NCBI GenBank assembly: GCA_900555985.1
Contig: USNF01000006.1
Location: 1 to 60,400, forward strand
Reading direction: 5' to 3'
Origin: an uncultured Gemella sp.
GTDB lineage: Bacteria > Bacillota > Bacilli > Staphylococcales > Gemellaceae
DNA: 60,400 nucleotides
The stretch's first letter is position 1. Each line of letters opens with the position of its first letter. Positions 42,650-51,800 of this stretch are shown piece after piece. The translations under genes and the position numbers were made by a program. The notes beneath the pieces are model-generated. The model did no database searches, was not told the DNA's origin, and was given only the letters and a program-made list of their open reading frames with translations.

Positions 42650-44020
42650 ATGGAAGGAATGACAGGATATTTATTTTGGGGATTCCTAGTAGTTTATGGA
42701 ATAATTATGTTCCTATTATCCCCTAAAAAAGTTACAGAAGCAGGGTTCTTCAGAGGAGATAGTAACAAAGGTGAAAAGCCAACAGAAATGATGCTTATGT
42801 TAAGTATTTTTATAAGCTGGATTTTTGCTAAATCAGTTACTAATGCTGCTAACTTAGGAGCTCAATACGGATTTGTTGGTGGCTTAGCGTATGCTACATA
42901 TTGGTTATGTATTCCTATCTGTGGATTAGCAATTTATAGATTAAGAAGAAAATATCAAGCTAAAGGATTAGTAAGTTTCTTAACTTCTAATTATGGTAAA
43001 GCAGCTTCAGTTGCTTTTTCAGCAGCAATTTTAATCCGTTTATTTAATGAAGTATGGAGTAATACATCAGTTGTAGGAGGTTACTACGGAAAATCTGGAA
43101 GTAAAGCATTTATTGTTGCAGCTATTGTATTCACATTAATCACATTAGGATATACAGTATTAGGTGGATTGCGTAGTTCTATTGTTACTGACGTAATTCA
43201 AGCAATTATTTTCATCTTCTTCGTAGGTTGGGTAGTAGCTCTAATATTACCACAACATAGCATTACTGATTTTGTAACATCAGGAAGTTGGGCAATGGAT
43301 GCAGGGGTAGATATGTTATTAGTAACAATACTACAATTATTTAGTTATCCATTCCATGATCCAGTATTGACAGATAGAGGATTTATAGCTAGTGAAAAAA
43401 CAATGTTAAAAGCATTCTTTGTTTCAGGTATCTTAGGATTTATATCTATTTTAGTATTTAGTTTTATCGGTATTCATGCTAAACTAATTGGAATGCCAGT
43501 AAGCAGTAATGTTCCAGCGGCATTAGGTAAAACGTTAGGAGTGGCAGGATACTTTGCTATGATAGTAGTAATGATATCAGCAGCAGGTTCTACATTAGAT
43601 TCAACATTTGCAAGTTTGGGTAAATTAACAGGGAAAGACCTTCCAGAAATGTCAGGCCGTCCTCTGAATAATCCAAAGCTAGTAGCGATTTTATTTATGG
43701 TTGCATTTGCATTTATTGGTAATTTACCAATGATTATGGGAACTGATATACTGAAAGCTACAACTATTAGTGGTACAATGGTAATAGGATTAGCTCCAAT
43801 ATTCCTATTACATGGCTTAGTAACACCAACAAAAATAGGATTCCACTTAAGTTTCTGGATAGGGATTATTTTAGGAGTATTCCTAACTGTAAACTGGATT
43901 CCGTCAAGTTGGGCAATTGGAACAGGAAAGAGTGCATTATTACTTGGAGTTAACTTATATGGATTAATCTTATGTACGTTAGGTTATGTAATTCCAGGAT
44001 TGTTCGCAAAAAAGAAATAA
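42650..44020 (+). CDS. Sodium:solute symporter family protein
   Basis: A 456-residue carrier of the SSS (SLC5) family with about 12-13 hydrophobic segments. Family regions include ISWIFAKSVTNAANLGAQYG near residue 50, GGLRSSIVTDVIQAIIF at about 173-189 and SAAGSTLDSTFASLGKL at about 310-326. Na+ coordination by the Ser/Thr pair in the latter is expected from the family. The substrate is unknown. It lies 17 bases after the sulfurtransferase gene, so a sulfur-containing substrate is an attractive but unproven guess. A strong terminator follows. Confidence 0.87.
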   Translation: MEGMTGYLFWGFLVVYGIIMFLLSPKKVTEAGFFRGDSNKGEKPTEMMLMLSIFISWIFAKSVTNAANLGAQYGFVGGLAYATYWLCIPICGLAIYRLRRKYQAKGLVSFLTSNYGKAASVAFSAAILIRLFNEVWSNTSVVGGYYGKSGSKAFIVAAIVFTLITLGYTVLGGLRSSIVTDVIQAIIFIFFVGWVVALILPQHSITDFVTSGSWAMDAGVDMLLVTILQLFSYPFHDPVLTDRGFIASEKTMLKAFFVSGILGFISILVFSFIGIHAKLIGMPVSSNVPAALGKTLGVAGYFAMIVVMISAAGSTLDSTFASLGKLTGKDLPEMSGRPLNNPKLVAILFMVAFAFIGNLPMIMGTDILKATTISGTMVIGLAPIFLLHGLVTPTKIGFHLSFWIGIILGVFLTVNWIPSSWAIGTGKSALLLGVNLYGLILCTLGYVIPGLFAKKK

Positions 44021-44030
44021 ATGTATTATA

Positions 44031-44069
44031 ATAAAGAGTAAAGTTATTTAACTTTACTCTTTATTTATT
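44031..44069 (+). terminator. Terminator after the symporter gene
   Basis: ATAAAGAGTAAAGTT (44031-44045) pairs perfectly with AACTTTACTCTTTAT (44050-44064) around ATTT, then TTATTT. The next gene starts only about 20 bases later and has no separate promoter that I can see, so it may depend on partial read-through. Confidence 0.88.
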
Positions 44070-44084
44070 TGGATAGGTGACGAA

Positions 44085-44999
44085 ATGGGAAAAGGTAGAA
44101 ATTGTTCATTAGCATATATATTAAATAAAAATTGGACTAAAAATATAGTTGATGCAAAATCCGATGTACTTTATATTGTAGGTGGACTATATGGAAATTC
44201 ATTTGCTTTAAATAAAATAAATGAATTAGCAAAAAGTGAAAATGCACAGATCATCTTTAATGGAGATATGCACTGGTTTGATGTGAAAGAAGAAGACTTT
44301 TTATCTATTGAAAAAAATTCTGAAGGAAACTCTATAAAACTATTAGGTAATGTTGAATATGAATTAATTAGTAAAGACGATTTACTAGGATGTGGATGTA
44401 ATTATCCTGAAGATGTAGATAGTGGTGTTGTAGATAGATCAAATATTATTCACAAGATGATGAAAGAAAATGTGAAGAATATCGATATTTTAGAAGATAT
44501 AAAATCAAGAAAAAAAACACTAGTTGTAAGATATTTTGACAAAAATATAGCTATAACTCATGGTGATGAAAAAAGTATGTCAGGATGGGAATGTTCACAC
44601 GATAATTTACAAAATAAAGCACGACAAAAAGATTTGGATTCATGGTTTGAGAAAAACAATATAGATATAATGGCAACAACACATACATGTTTACCAGCTG
44701 TTTATAATAATGGTGAAAATATAGTAGTTAATAATGGTGCTTCAGGTATGGCGAATATAATTAATACTACTTATGGTTTAGTAACTCGTATATCTAAAAC
44801 ACCAAGTTCTTTAGCAATAATTTCAGAAAAAATAGAGAATGTATATGTTGAATTAATAAAAATAGAATTTGATATTGATAAATTTTTAGAATGGTTTGAG
44901 AGTATTTGGAATTACGACTCACCTGCAAGTATTTCTTATAAAAACAGAATAATAAATGGTACTAATCTAGAAATAAAGAGTATTAAGGTTAAGTTATAA
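44085..44999 (+). CDS. Calcineurin-like phosphoesterase with altered metal motifs
   Basis: A 304-residue protein that keeps the order of metallophosphoesterase motifs but with changed residues. The DxHG position reads VGGLYGN (Asp and His both missing), the second motif reads NGDMHWFD, GNHE is GNVEYE, a HG motif is present in AITHGDE, and the last GHxH motif is TTHTCLP. Several cysteines occur (CGCNYP, WECSH, HTC). Loss of ligands suggests a different metal, a different reaction or a binding role. It follows a terminator and precedes a GNAT gene by 10 bases. The start follows AGGTGA. Confidence 0.75.
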   Translation: MGKGRNCSLAYILNKNWTKNIVDAKSDVLYIVGGLYGNSFALNKINELAKSENAQIIFNGDMHWFDVKEEDFLSIEKNSEGNSIKLLGNVEYELISKDDLLGCGCNYPEDVDSGVVDRSNIIHKMMKENVKNIDILEDIKSRKKTLVVRYFDKNIAITHGDEKSMSGWECSHDNLQNKARQKDLDSWFEKNNIDIMATTHTCLPAVYNNGENIVVNNGASGMANIINTTYGLVTRISKTPSSLAIISEKIENVYVELIKIEFDIDKFLEWFESIWNYDSPASISYKNRIINGTNLEIKSIKVKL

Positions 45000-45009
45000 T
45001 GGAGGAAAC

Positions 45010-45561
45010 ATGCTAAGAAAAGCAACTAAAGATGATAAAAAAGTATTAGAAGGCTTAGGAGAATTTGTAGAATCCTTAGAATTGGATATACTAAATGAAG
45101 TATCGAAAGAAATATTCTATGATATGTTAACGTATATATTTGAGTCGGAAGAAGATAGATTTAGTCATAAATACTGTACAGTTTACGAAGAAAATGGAAA
45201 GATTCTAGGTTTTTCATTTAGCTATCATTATGATAATTTAGATGAAATGAAAGATTTCTGGTTTAATAATGTTAGAAGCAAATTTGGGCTAAGTGACAAT
45301 AGTATTATATTTGATTATGATGAGATGTTAGAGGGAGAGTATTATTTAGATACGCTATATGTATTTTCTGAAAGTAGAGAAAAAGGTGTAGGTAATAAAT
45401 TATTGGAAGACTTTACTAAGAACAGTTATCCATTATTAAGTTTAAATGTAGCTCAATCAAATTATAGAGCGCGAAAACTGTATGAAAGTTTTAATTTTAA
45501 AAAAGAATGTGAAGTTTTTATAGGTCATGAAAACTATGATCATATGGTAATAAGAAAATAA
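45010..45561 (+). CDS. GNAT family N-acetyltransferase
   Basis: A 183-residue acetyltransferase-type protein. The C-terminal half has the GNAT core: LDTLYVFSESREKGVGNKLLEDF (beta strand 4 and the acetyl-CoA pyrophosphate loop, a variant of RxxGxG/A as REKGVG). Then NVAQSNYRARKLYESFNFKKECE gives the terminal strand-helix part. The acceptor substrate is unknown. GGAGG lies 5-6 bases upstream of the ATG. It is cotranscribed with the altered phosphoesterase. Confidence 0.85.
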   Translation: MLRKATKDDKKVLEGLGEFVESLELDILNEVSKEIFYDMLTYIFESEEDRFSHKYCTVYEENGKILGFSFSYHYDNLDEMKDFWFNNVRSKFGLSDNSIIFDYDEMLEGEYYLDTLYVFSESREKGVGNKLLEDFTKNSYPLLSLNVAQSNYRARKLYESFNFKKECEVFIGHENYDHMVIRK

Positions 45562-45574
45562 ATTAAATCTAAAT

Positions 45575-45608
45575 AAGAATGAGGTGAATAAGCGCTTCAT
45601 TCTTTTTC
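45575..45608 (+). terminator. Terminator after the acetyltransferase gene
   Basis: AAGAATGAGGTG pairs with CGCTTCATTCTT (12 positions, two G-U), followed by TTT. Confidence 0.75.
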
Positions 45609-45734
45609 AGTCAAGAAACATTATATTTTCAGAAAATTTATTGGTATTTTCAATAAAATTACATATGAAATTATGTGAACGTGTGATATAATTGTATGTA
45701 AAGATTAATTTTTTGTAAAAAAAGGAGAAATTAC

Positions 45735-47540
45735 ATGGCAGAATTACTAAGAAAAGACCAAAAAGTTGAAAATACATGGGATATAGAATCTATTTTCCCA
45801 ACAGAAGAAGATTTTTGGAAACAATTTAAAGAAGTAGAGGAATTTCTTCCAGAAATTAAAAATTACAAAGGAAAGGTAACTAATGGAGCAAAAGAACTTC
45901 TAGAAGTTTTTAAAGTTAGTGAAAAATGGGGAATTAAATTAGAAGAATTATATATTTATGCCTTCTTTAGAAATGACCAAGATAGTACCGACAGTAAAAA
46001 CAAAGAAATTTATGCTAAAACTGGAAGCCTAGCTTCTAAATTTGGAGCCGAATGGTCATTTTTAGTACCGGAACTTTTATCAGTCGATGAAGAAGTATTA
46101 AATGGATATATAGAAGAACTTGATGAATTAAAAGTTTATAAATTTGATATTGAAAAAATTAATAAAAAACGCCCGCATACATTAGATCCAGAGCAGGAGA
46201 AATTAATTGCTATGGCTAGTGAAGCATTAAGCGCAAGTGATGAAACATTCGCAGCATTAAATAACACAGATGTTGATTTTGATGATGTTGAAGATAAAGA
46301 TGGTAATAAACATGTTTTAACTCATGGAACATATGGAACATTTATGGAGAGTCCAGATAGAGAATTAAGAAAAAATACTTTCTTCTCGCTTTATAAATAC
46401 TTTGAAAAACATATTAATACTTTAGCTTCTACATTAGGTGGAAATTTAAAAACTAAAAAATACTATGCAGATACTCATAACTATTCTTCTACTAGAAATC
46501 ATGCATTATCAAGTAACTTAATTCCTGAAGAAGTTTATGATAATTTAGTTGATACTGTAAATAGTAAAATTCCAGCATTACACAAATACTATGAATTACA
46601 TAAAAAAGTAAAAGGATTCGATGATTTCAGATTATATGATAGATCAGTATCTATGATTGATGGAGAACCTATTAAATTTACTTTTGAAGAAGCAAGAGAT
46701 ATCGTATTAGAAGCGGTTAAACCAATGGGTGAAGACTATGTAAATAATATGAGAAAAGCATTTACTGAACGTTGGATTGATATTTATCCAAATAAAGGTA
46801 AACGTTCTGGTGCATATTCATGGGGTGGATATACTACAAAACCATTTATCTTATTAAACTTTGATGGAACACTTAATGACGTGTATACATTAATCCATGA
46901 ATTAGGTCACTCAATGCATTCATTCTACACTAGAAAAAATCAACCATATGTATATGGAAATTATTCAATCTTTGTGGCTGAAGTAGCATCAACTTGTAAT
47001 GAAGCATTATTAACAGAATATCTATACAGCAAATTTGAAAAAGAAGGAAATAAAGAAGGAATGTTAAGAGTTCTTAATGAAGCACTTCACGGATTTGTTG
47101 GTACAGTATACCGTCAAACACAATTTGCTGAATTTGAACATATTATTAACCAACACTTACAAAATGGTGGGGCAATCACTTCTGATTTCTTAAATACTGA
47201 GTACTTCAATTTAGTTAAAAAATATTACGGTGATGTATTTACTTATGATGAAGAAATTAAATACGAATGGTCAAGAGTACCTCACTTCTACTATAACTAC
47301 TATGTATATCAATATGCAACTGGATATTCAGCAGCTCAAGCACTATCTAGATTAATATTAGAAGATAGTAAAAATGCACAAGTTTATATTGACGAATTTT
47401 TATCAAAAGGAAATTCAGACTATCCAATTAATGTATTAAAAAATGCTGGTGTAGATATGTCTAAACCAGAAGCTATTGAATTAGCATTAAAAGGATTCGA
47501 AGAAAAAATCGAAAAATTCGAGAAATTGTACTTTGCGTAA
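45735..47540 (+). CDS. pepF: Oligoendopeptidase F
   Basis: Cytosolic zinc metallopeptidase of family M3B, 601 residues, hydrolysing medium-length peptides. The zinc motif HELGHSMHSF is at about residues 389-398, with the third ligand Glu in VAEVASTCNEALL about 25 residues later. The substrate-loop region RVPHFYYNYYVYQYATGYSAA is conserved. AAAGGAG fits the ATG. Its stop codon lies within the first copy of a repeat that recurs about 155 bases downstream. Confidence 0.96.
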   Translation: MAELLRKDQKVENTWDIESIFPTEEDFWKQFKEVEEFLPEIKNYKGKVTNGAKELLEVFKVSEKWGIKLEELYIYAFFRNDQDSTDSKNKEIYAKTGSLASKFGAEWSFLVPELLSVDEEVLNGYIEELDELKVYKFDIEKINKKRPHTLDPEQEKLIAMASEALSASDETFAALNNTDVDFDDVEDKDGNKHVLTHGTYGTFMESPDRELRKNTFFSLYKYFEKHINTLASTLGGNLKTKKYYADTHNYSSTRNHALSSNLIPEEVYDNLVDTVNSKIPALHKYYELHKKVKGFDDFRLYDRSVSMIDGEPIKFTFEEARDIVLEAVKPMGEDYVNNMRKAFTERWIDIYPNKGKRSGAYSWGGYTTKPFILLNFDGTLNDVYTLIHELGHSMHSFYTRKNQPYVYGNYSIFVAEVASTCNEALLTEYLYSKFEKEGNKEGMLRVLNEALHGFVGTVYRQTQFAEFEHIINQHLQNGGAITSDFLNTEYFNLVKKYYGDVFTYDEEIKYEWSRVPHFYYNYYVYQYATGYSAAQALSRLILEDSKNAQVYIDEFLSKGNSDYPINVLKNAGVDMSKPEAIELALKGFEEKIEKFEKLYFA

Positions 47541-47574
47541 GCCGTTAAGTTGTTAAGCATCGAAGATGCACAAA
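47535..47574 (+). repeat. Intergenic repeat, copy 1 (overlaps pepF stop)
   Basis: Pattern: GCGTAAG, then GTTAAGTTGTTAAGCATCGAAGATG, then CAAA. The core contains GCATC-GAA-GATGC, a small hairpin. It matches copy 2 at 47692-47736 with few changes. Confidence 0.75.
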
Positions 47575-47754
47575 GAACTTTACGGATTACGTATGCAACA
47601 AGAACTTGAATTTAGAGGACTAAAAGGACGAATAAATTCTTAGTTCTCACTGCTTTTAGATTTAAGAAATCTAATGATTAACGCAACTGAGGCGTAAGAG
47701 AAGAGTTAAGTCGTTTAAGCATCGAAGATGAGCAAAATAAATTAAAAGATAACC
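47541..47754 (+). ncRNA. Structured 3' region of pepF, possible small RNA
   Basis: No protein gene is recognised here. Three folds are visible: GCATC-GAA-GATGC near 47557-47569; a longer stem in which GAACT (47602) and AATTTA (47609) pair with TAAATT (47633) and AGTTC (47642), leaving an 18-nt loop with two AGGA/GGAC motifs; and TTAGATTT-AAG-AAATCTAA (47656-47674). A terminator ends it. It looks less AT-rich than neighbouring spacers. It could be a 3'-UTR-derived RNA or a decayed repeat element. Confidence 0.35.
47692..47736 (+). repeat. Intergenic repeat, copy 2
   Basis: GCGTAAG, then GTTAAGTCGTTTAAGCATCGAAGATG and CAAA. Compared with copy 1 it has 4 extra bases after GCGTAAG, one extra T and a few substitutions. 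Confidence 0.75.
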
Positions 47755-47795
47755 AAAAAGAAGACTAGAGATTTTTCTCTAATCTTCTTTTTTTA
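47755..47795. terminator. Terminator between pepF and the phosphoesterase gene
   Basis: AAAAAGAAGA (47755-47764) pairs with TCTTCTTTTT (47783-47792), with inner AGAG/CTCT pairing and further T. It overlaps the end of the convergent gene and can serve both. Confidence 0.8.
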
Positions 47796-48615
47796 ATGTA
47801 ACTAAAATTAATTCTCTTAAATTATTTATTCTAAGTGGGAAAGAACTATTTCCTAGTCCTTGAGAGATTATTAAGGTAGTATTATCTTTCTTATGGATGC
47901 CTTTATAAAATTCAGGGAAGAAACCTTGAGTTGGAGAAAAGATACCACCAATAAATGGGATTTGCCATTGACCACCGTGCGCATGTCCAGAAAATACTAA
48001 ATCATATTTTTCTTCAACATAAAGATTAAATTTTTCAGGGCGATGTGATAATAAAATATTAAACTTATTATTTGAGAACAATTCATTCAGCATATTTTTA
48101 AAGTTTTCTCTATGATATAAATTATCTTTAAACTTAAAATAATTATAATCTTCAACTCCAACTAGATTAATTTCAGAATCTCCAATACTTAATGTAATGC
48201 TATTATTACTTAGATATGTAATATTTAGTTTTTCTAGCATTAACTTTAATTCTTCTCTCTCTTTATCTAAACGTAGTTCGTGATTTCCTGTAGCAAAGTA
48301 ACAAGTAGCAATAGAACTAAGTTGACATAGAGCGTTATAGGCAACATCCATGTCGTTTTTATAACTGTCAAGTATATCGCCTGTTATAACAATTATATCT
48401 GGGTTAAATTTTTTTAATTTATTTAAAAATGATAAATCACTATAGCCGACTTTATCGCAGTGAATATCACTAACATGGGCAATTTTATAATTATTAAAGT
48501 CTATAGGTAAATTTTTAAATGGTAAAGTGTGTTTTGTAACTTTAATTTTTTTATTTTGTCTCAGTAAAGCTCCTGCCATAGCTATTGGAGCTAGTGCCAA
48601 ATATTTATATTTCAT
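47779..48615 (-). CDS. Metallophosphoesterase, YkuE-like
   Basis: A 278-residue calcineurin-like phosphoesterase with an N-terminal hydrophobic segment (YLALAPIAMAGALL) that may anchor it to the membrane. All five metal motifs are canonical: HVSDIHCD near 50, ITGDILDS near 78, ATGNHELR near 112, LLSHRPE near 192 and FSGHAHGGQW near 211. It differs sharply in this respect from the altered phosphoesterase at 44085. Relatives act on membrane-linked phosphate esters such as lipid A precursors or undetermined lipids in Gram-positives. Single gene, convergent with pepF. Confidence 0.92.
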   Translation of the reverse strand: MKYKYLALAPIAMAGALLRQNKKIKVTKHTLPFKNLPIDFNNYKIAHVSDIHCDKVGYSDLSFLNKLKKFNPDIIVITGDILDSYKNDMDVAYNALCQLSSIATCYFATGNHELRLDKEREELKLMLEKLNITYLSNNSITLSIGDSEINLVGVEDYNYFKFKDNLYHRENFKNMLNELFSNNKFNILLSHRPEKFNLYVEEKYDLVFSGHAHGGQWQIPFIGGIFSPTQGFFPEFYKGIHKKDNTTLIISQGLGNSSFPLRINNLRELILVTLKKED

Positions 48616-48831
48616 GTTTTCACCTTTAGTAAAATTTTATTAAATCTTCATTAATTATATAGGGGTTATTTTAGTAAGTCAATAAATTTCAATAAACTTA
48701 GTTTTTAAATAAAAAATGTTTAATTTTATTAGAATAAGCGTAAAGGTGAATTAAAGTAGTAAAGTATATACGTTAGTACCTAATATATGTTAAAATAGTA
48801 AGTGATAATTTTTAATTAAGAGGATAAATTT

Positions 48832-51800
48832 ATGATTAAAATTGAAAAAATTGATAGCTTTGCTAAAAATAGAGAATATCCACCAACACCACCTCAATGG
48901 CAGGCTATTTCAATAACAGGTGCTGACATCTTAGTAGCTGCAGCAGCTGGAAGCGGTAAGACAGAAGTCTTGTCTGAAAGAATAGCAAGAAAAGTAGCCT
49001 GTGATAGATGGGATATAGATAAAATGTTAGTACTAACATTTACAACAGCTGCTGCAAAAAATATGTTAGTACGTATAGAAAATAAAATTACTGAAAGATT
49101 ATTAGCCACTGAATTAGAAGAAGATAGACTATTTTTAAGAAAACAGAGAATGCTAATGAATAATGCTTTGGTAACTACTATTGATAGTTTCTGTTTAAGT
49201 GTCCTAAAGAAATTTTATTATTTAGTTGAGGAAAAGATTGATGGGGAATATAAATACTTATCTCCCAACTTCAGTGTCCTACCAAATAGTAAAAATCTTT
49301 TAGTAGATGCAATTAATGAAGTACTTGAGCAATATGCAAAAGAAGATAAAAATATTACTGACTCGCTATTTACAATACTAGGGGATAAAAATAATATTGT
49401 ATCATCTATAATTGATGTATATTATAAACTTCTAACTATACCTAATTTTGAAGAATATTTAGAAACAGATTTCCTAGGAAATCTAGATAGTACATTACAG
49501 CAATTTAATTTAGTAGATTATGAACTAATAGAGCAATATGAGAAATTAGAATCATTAACTACTAAAGAAGAAATTACTTTTGCTGTAAACTATGCTAAAA
49601 ATGTTAGAAGTTTTATAGATGGTTATAAAGAATATAATATTGATAAACTTATTTCTAACAGTATACTTTCAGATACAAAGAAAGAAAAAATAAGTAAAGA
49701 AATTTTTAAGGATGAGAAACAAAGTCTTTTAGGTAGTAAACTTGAAAAAATTGAAGAAATTGATGAATTAATTAGAATTTTTGAAAGAGAGTTAGAGGCA
49801 GATGGGGATGTTTTTAATGCAGAAGATCTAAATAATGCTTTTATCACACTTAACAACTATCTATCTATTTTTCAAATAGCAAAACATACGTATGATTTCT
49901 CTAATAATTTTAGAACTGTTTTAATAAGCGTGCATGAACAATTTATTAAGAAAAAAAGAGCTAACAACTTTTTAGACTTCTCAGACTTAAACCACCTTGC
50001 AATTAAAGCCTTAGTCCATAAGAAAGAAGGAAAATTAGAACCTACTGAAGCGGCAAATTACTATAGAGATTATTTCCTTGAAATATACGTTGATGAATAT
50101 CAAGATAATAATAATTTACAAGAGTATATTCTTAATATAATAAAAGGTGATAATGTAAACTTCTTTAGAGTTGGAGACGTAAAGCAAGCTATTTATGGTT
50201 TTAGAGGATCTAATCCAGATCTTTTTGAAGAAAAATATAATAGTTATAAAAAACTATTTATTGATAACTATGATATAAATAAAGACTATAGTTTAGAATA
50301 TGAAGGTGTTGGTATCTGTATTCTACTAAAAGAAAACTTTAGAAGTCATGAAAATATTTTAAAGAGTAGTAACTATGTCTTTAATAGATTAATGGCAGAT
50401 AAAAACGCTGGTATAAGTTATGATGAAGAGAGTGCTCTATATTATCCTACAGTTAAGAAAAAAAATAATAATGTAATACCTACAAGACTAATTAATGGGA
50501 AGGTTAGTTATTTTACTGGGGTGGAGCAAGATGATAAAAAACTTTATAGAGTACAATCTATAGAAAATATAGCTAGTGAAATTCTAAAAGGTATTGAAGA
50601 AGGAAATAAATATAGTGATTATGCAGTTTTAGTAAGAAACAGCACTAAGATGATAGAGTATAAAAATATTTTCTCAAAATATAATATACCACTATTCTTT
50701 AAAGAAAAAGTAGGATTTACTACATCGATATGTTTTAATTTACTTTTCAACTTATTTAACTTTTTAGATAATACTAATAGAGAAGCTAGTTTGATAGCAT
50801 TATTACACAGTGAAATTTTTGATTATAGTAATGATGAATTGTTAGAACTATCTCTTAAAGATGGAAAAAATTTATTTGAAAAAATAAAAAATAGTGCTAC
50901 CGAAAAAGACAAAAAAACATTAAACATCTTTAATAAATGGTTGAATTTTAGTCTAAATAATTCATTGATAGATTTATTAGAAAAAACCTCTAAAGACATT
51001 GATTTTATTAATTATCTAGTTACAATAAGTGTAAGTGATGAAGAAGTAGATTATTATGAGAACTTTAGAGATTTAGTTATAGATTATCAAAATCTAGATA
51101 ATAAACTAAGTGGTTTTGTTAATCATTTGAAAAATATTAAAGATGAAGAAGTATTTGAAACTAAGAAAAAAGTACCTAATAATAGTGTAACTCTATCTAC
51201 CATCCATATTTCCAAAGGATTAGAGTATAAATACGTCTTTGTTTCTGATTTGGATACTTCATTTAGTAAAAGGGGATATAGTGGCGAAGTACTGTTTACT
51301 GAGGAATTTGGATTAAGTATCGATATAGATAATTTATGTAAAAAGTATAATATTTCAACTATTGAAAATAGTTATTTTAATAATTTATATAAATTAAATA
51401 GTAATTTAATTCGTATTAAAGAAAGAGAAGAAGAAGTCCGCAATCTATATGTTGCCCTAACTCGTGCGGAAAAAGCTCTTTATTTAGTCAGTCCTGAAGG
51501 TATCGAATTAAACAAAGAAGAAGCTATGGGGAATAATGTTTCAAAAGCATTGTTTGAAGAAGGTGATTTTGAAAAAATTCTTAATGTAGTATTAAATGAT
51601 TATAGTGAAGATAATTACCAATATACAAGCGAGCATGGAGCAAGTTTCGAACAATATATTCCAGAAGTTAGTGGAGAAATCGTAGAATCAGGTGATGAAA
51701 ATAACTATGAAGATTATTTAAAAGAGTTTTATAGTGAATTTAGTAATAAAGCTTTAAAAGGGGAACAAATTATTGAAGGAGCTAAATCCAAAAATAAATT

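Noticed and set aside
47541..47614. Possible read-through extension of PepF beyond its stop
   Set aside because: PepF ends at the normal family length; the downstream in-frame codons belong to the repeated element.
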